This document shows positions 4,959-6,258 of a stretch of DNA of 6,258 bases, piece after piece (the first letter of the stretch is position 1; each line of letters begins with the position of its first letter). The DNA is from Deltaproteobacteria bacterium (GTDB taxonomy: Bacteria; Myxococcota_A; UBA9160). The translations under genes were made by a program, and so were the position numbers. The stretch spans positions 269 through 6,526 of the forward strand of contig DOUU01000437.1 in NCBI GenBank assembly GCA_003520425.1, given 5' to 3'. The notes beneath the pieces were generated by a model, which worked only from the letters and a program-made list of their open reading frames with translations, had not been told where the DNA came from and did no database searches.

Positions 4959-6011
4959 TCACCGCGCACCCCGCCGCGCAGGTTCGAGCCCCGTCGCGTC
5001 GTCGCGCTGGGAAGCGAACCAGCGGAAAAAGAGAATGCCCATTGGCAGCCAAAGGACGAGATGGCCGGGCAGCCACATGAGCAGCCCCGCGTACTGCTGG
5101 TCCGTGAGCCAGTCGAGTCCCGGCACGACGCGCGGCGCCAAGCTGTAGAAGGGATAGAGCGGATACTCGGCCAAGGCCATGAGCGCCCCAAGCGAGAACA
5201 TAGGGATCTGCAGCACGAACAGGTACCCGATCTGCCAGAGATAGGACAGCCGCGGCAGCTCGCGCGCAGGGCCGAGGACCGGCCACCACAGGAGGACCGC
5301 CGACACCAGGAACATGAGGTGCTGAACGATGTGCCAGTTGTGGTCCCGGAGCGCGAGCTCATAGGCGGGCGGGAGGTGCCAGCCGATCAGGGTGGCTGTG
5401 AACAGGAGATACGCGACGAGCGGGTTTGTGAGCAGGCGCCCAAGGCGCAAAAGGCCGGGACCCCGCAGAATCGGCGAGAGCAGCCAGCCGGGGATGCCCG
5501 CCAGAAGCATCGGCGCATAGATCAGGGCGAGCAGCATATGCTGGAGCATGTGCGCGCAGAGGAGATAGTAGTCGGAGAGGTGGTGGAGCGGACCATCCAG
5601 CGCGACGAGGAGCAGGAGGCAGCTTCCGCCGAACCAGGCGATCTGGGCCTTCGTGGCCGGAGGACCCAGGGCATAGCGGCGCCGCAGCGGGCCCACGCCG
5701 AGCGCATAGACGAGCGCAAAGAGGGCCGTGCCGACCACGACGCTCGGGTGCAGATCGAGCTCGGAAAATGCGCGCTGCGGTTCTGCCCACGCCTTTGCGA
5801 TGGCCGTCTGGTGCTCCCAAGGCCGGGCGGTCAGGATCGCGGCCGCTTGCTGCGCCGCCAGGACCTGCTCCTCGGGCGTCCTCGCCGTGCTCCCCGGCAG
5901 CACGATCGCCTCGCCCGCCGTGCCTTCGTGGGCGCGCGCGAGCCCGGGCGCCGCGACGCACAGCACGAGCAGTGCGAGTGCCGCGCCGAGAGTCTGGGTG
6001 GGGGGGCGCAC
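4959..6011 (-). CDS. ctaG: caa3-type cytochrome c oxidase assembly factor CtaG
   Basis: A 350-residue membrane protein of the Caa3_CtaG family (PF09678), needed for active caa3-type oxidase in Bacillus. It is unrelated to the Cox11 protein also called CtaG. A signal-like helix (8-24) ends in LARAHEG, suggesting cleavage near residue 27. An alanine-rich extracytoplasmic stretch follows (28-85). Then come about seven helices: 90-108, 124-140, 150-172, 195-211, 227-247, 257-280 and 307-331. Conserved histidines sit where a metal or haem site could be: HH at 143-144, HMLQH (154-158), WHLPP (211-215), HNWHIVQH (224-231), and QQYAGLLMWLPG (305-316). The start is GTG 6011, with AGGG 8 bases upstream; no better start is visible. 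It lies 10 bases after the subunit IV stop and 11 before ctaB, as in a tight oxidase operon. The exact role of the family is unresolved, probably in copper delivery or assembly. Confidence 0.95.
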   Translation of the reverse strand: MRPPTQTLGAALALLVLCVAAPGLARAHEGTAGEAIVLPGSTARTPEEQVLAAQQAAAILTARPWEHQTAIAKAWAEPQRAFSELDLHPSVVVGTALFALVYALGVGPLRRRYALGPPATKAQIAWFGGSCLLLLVALDGPLHHLSDYYLLCAHMLQHMLLALIYAPMLLAGIPGWLLSPILRGPGLLRLGRLLTNPLVAYLLFTATLIGWHLPPAYELALRDHNWHIVQHLMFLVSAVLLWWPVLGPARELPRLSYLWQIGYLFVLQIPMFSLGALMALAEYPLYPFYSLAPRVVPGLDWLTDQQYAGLLMWLPGHLVLWLPMGILFFRWFASQRDDATGLEPARRGAR

Positions 6012-6021
6012 GGCGTCGACC

Positions 6022-6258
6022 CTAGAGGTGCGGGGAGGGAAGGAGTCGGGTCGCGGTCAGCATGGTCACGATGATCGTGATGACCACCGCGATCAGGAGG
6101 GGAATGATGAACACTTCCTTATAGAAGTTCGCGTCGTGTCGCATGTGCATGTAGAACGCGACGACCAGGGAGAACTTCACGGTTCCCATGATCGAGATCG
6201 CGACGAACAGCACGTGGCGGTGCTCCTGGAACCACGGGATGAAGTACGTCATGCACTC
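6022..6258 (-). CDS. Cytochrome c oxidase subunit IV (small, prokaryotic), N-terminus cut by window edge
   Basis: The last 78 residues of a small prokaryotic subunit IV of a haem-copper oxidase (COX4_pro/CtaF-like). The frame is open at the right edge, and ECMTYFIP at the edge looks like the end of a first membrane helix, so the ATG at 6252 is probably internal and the true start lies outside. Visible helices are about HVLFVAISIMGTVKFSLVVAF and VFIIPLLIAVVITIIVTML. Between them is the family signature, KFSLVVAFYMHMRHD, with the conserved YMH before an acidic/basic turn. Prokaryotic members are usually about 90-110 residues, so roughly 20-30 are missing. The subunit is accessory and stabilises the complex rather than carrying redox centres. 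TAG at 6022 is 10 bases before the ctaG start, placing it in the same operon; subunits I-III should lie just beyond the window. Confidence 0.9.
   Translation of the reverse strand, partial: ECMTYFIPWFQEHRHVLFVAISIMGTVKFSLVVAFYMHMRHDANFYKEVFIIPLLIAVVITIIVTMLTATRLLPSPHL

Noticed and set aside
3434..5362. Long open frame on the minus strand across ctaB and ctaG
   Set aside because: It is a different frame of the same strand as two clearly recognised genes. Its product is Arg/Gly/Ser-rich with no domain, a typical by-product of high GC.
5061..6074. Long plus-strand open frame opposite ctaG
   Set aside because: Antisense shadow of ctaG, rich in Arg, Glu and Gln, with no recognisable family; the same applies to 4150-5148 opposite ctaB and 190-615 opposite the TauE-like gene.

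Overview
The window is a high-GC stretch of a bacterial chromosome. Its genes fit an aerobic Gram-negative bacterium that also decodes UGA as selenocysteine. The late part of a haem-copper cytochrome c oxidase cluster (subunit IV, CtaG of the caa3 type, CtaB, SURF1), a SelW-like selenoprotein and frequent GTG starts would suit a Myxococcota/Desulfobacterota-like, Acidobacteriota-like or related uncultured lineage. This placement is an inference, because no phylogenetic marker is present.

Layout, left to right. Positions 1-843 (minus) hold most of a TauE/SafE-family anion exporter, cut at its C-terminus by the window edge. Positions 970-1371 (plus) encode a 133-residue multi-pass membrane protein of a family I cannot name. 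Positions 1394-1551 (plus) hold a broken remnant of an isoprenylcysteine/phospholipid-type membrane methyltransferase: its C-terminal signature is intact but split over different reading frames. Positions 1629-2099 (plus) encode a small YfcE-type metallophosphoesterase. Positions 2246-2473 (plus) encode the most interesting gene, a 75-residue SelW/Rdx-family selenoprotein with an in-frame UGA in a Cys-Val-Pro-Sec motif, followed at the right distance by a SECIS-like hairpin. A standard gene finder would truncate or miss it.

The right half carries oxidase genes on the minus strand, transcribed right to left: subunit IV (cut by the right edge), ctaG and ctaB, packed with gaps of about 10 bases, then surf1 further left. 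Subunit IV is structural. CtaG is an assembly factor of caa3-type oxidases, CtaB farnesylates haem b to haem o, and SURF1 helps place haem in subunit I. The usual ctaB-surf1 neighbourhood is interrupted at 3539-4066 by a plus-strand gene for an unrecognised four-helix membrane protein, so surf1 probably has its own promoter.

I found no tRNA, rRNA, CRISPR array, insertion sequence or replication origin. The longest stretch without an intact gene is 1372-1628 (257 bases), and the methyltransferase remnant fills much of it.
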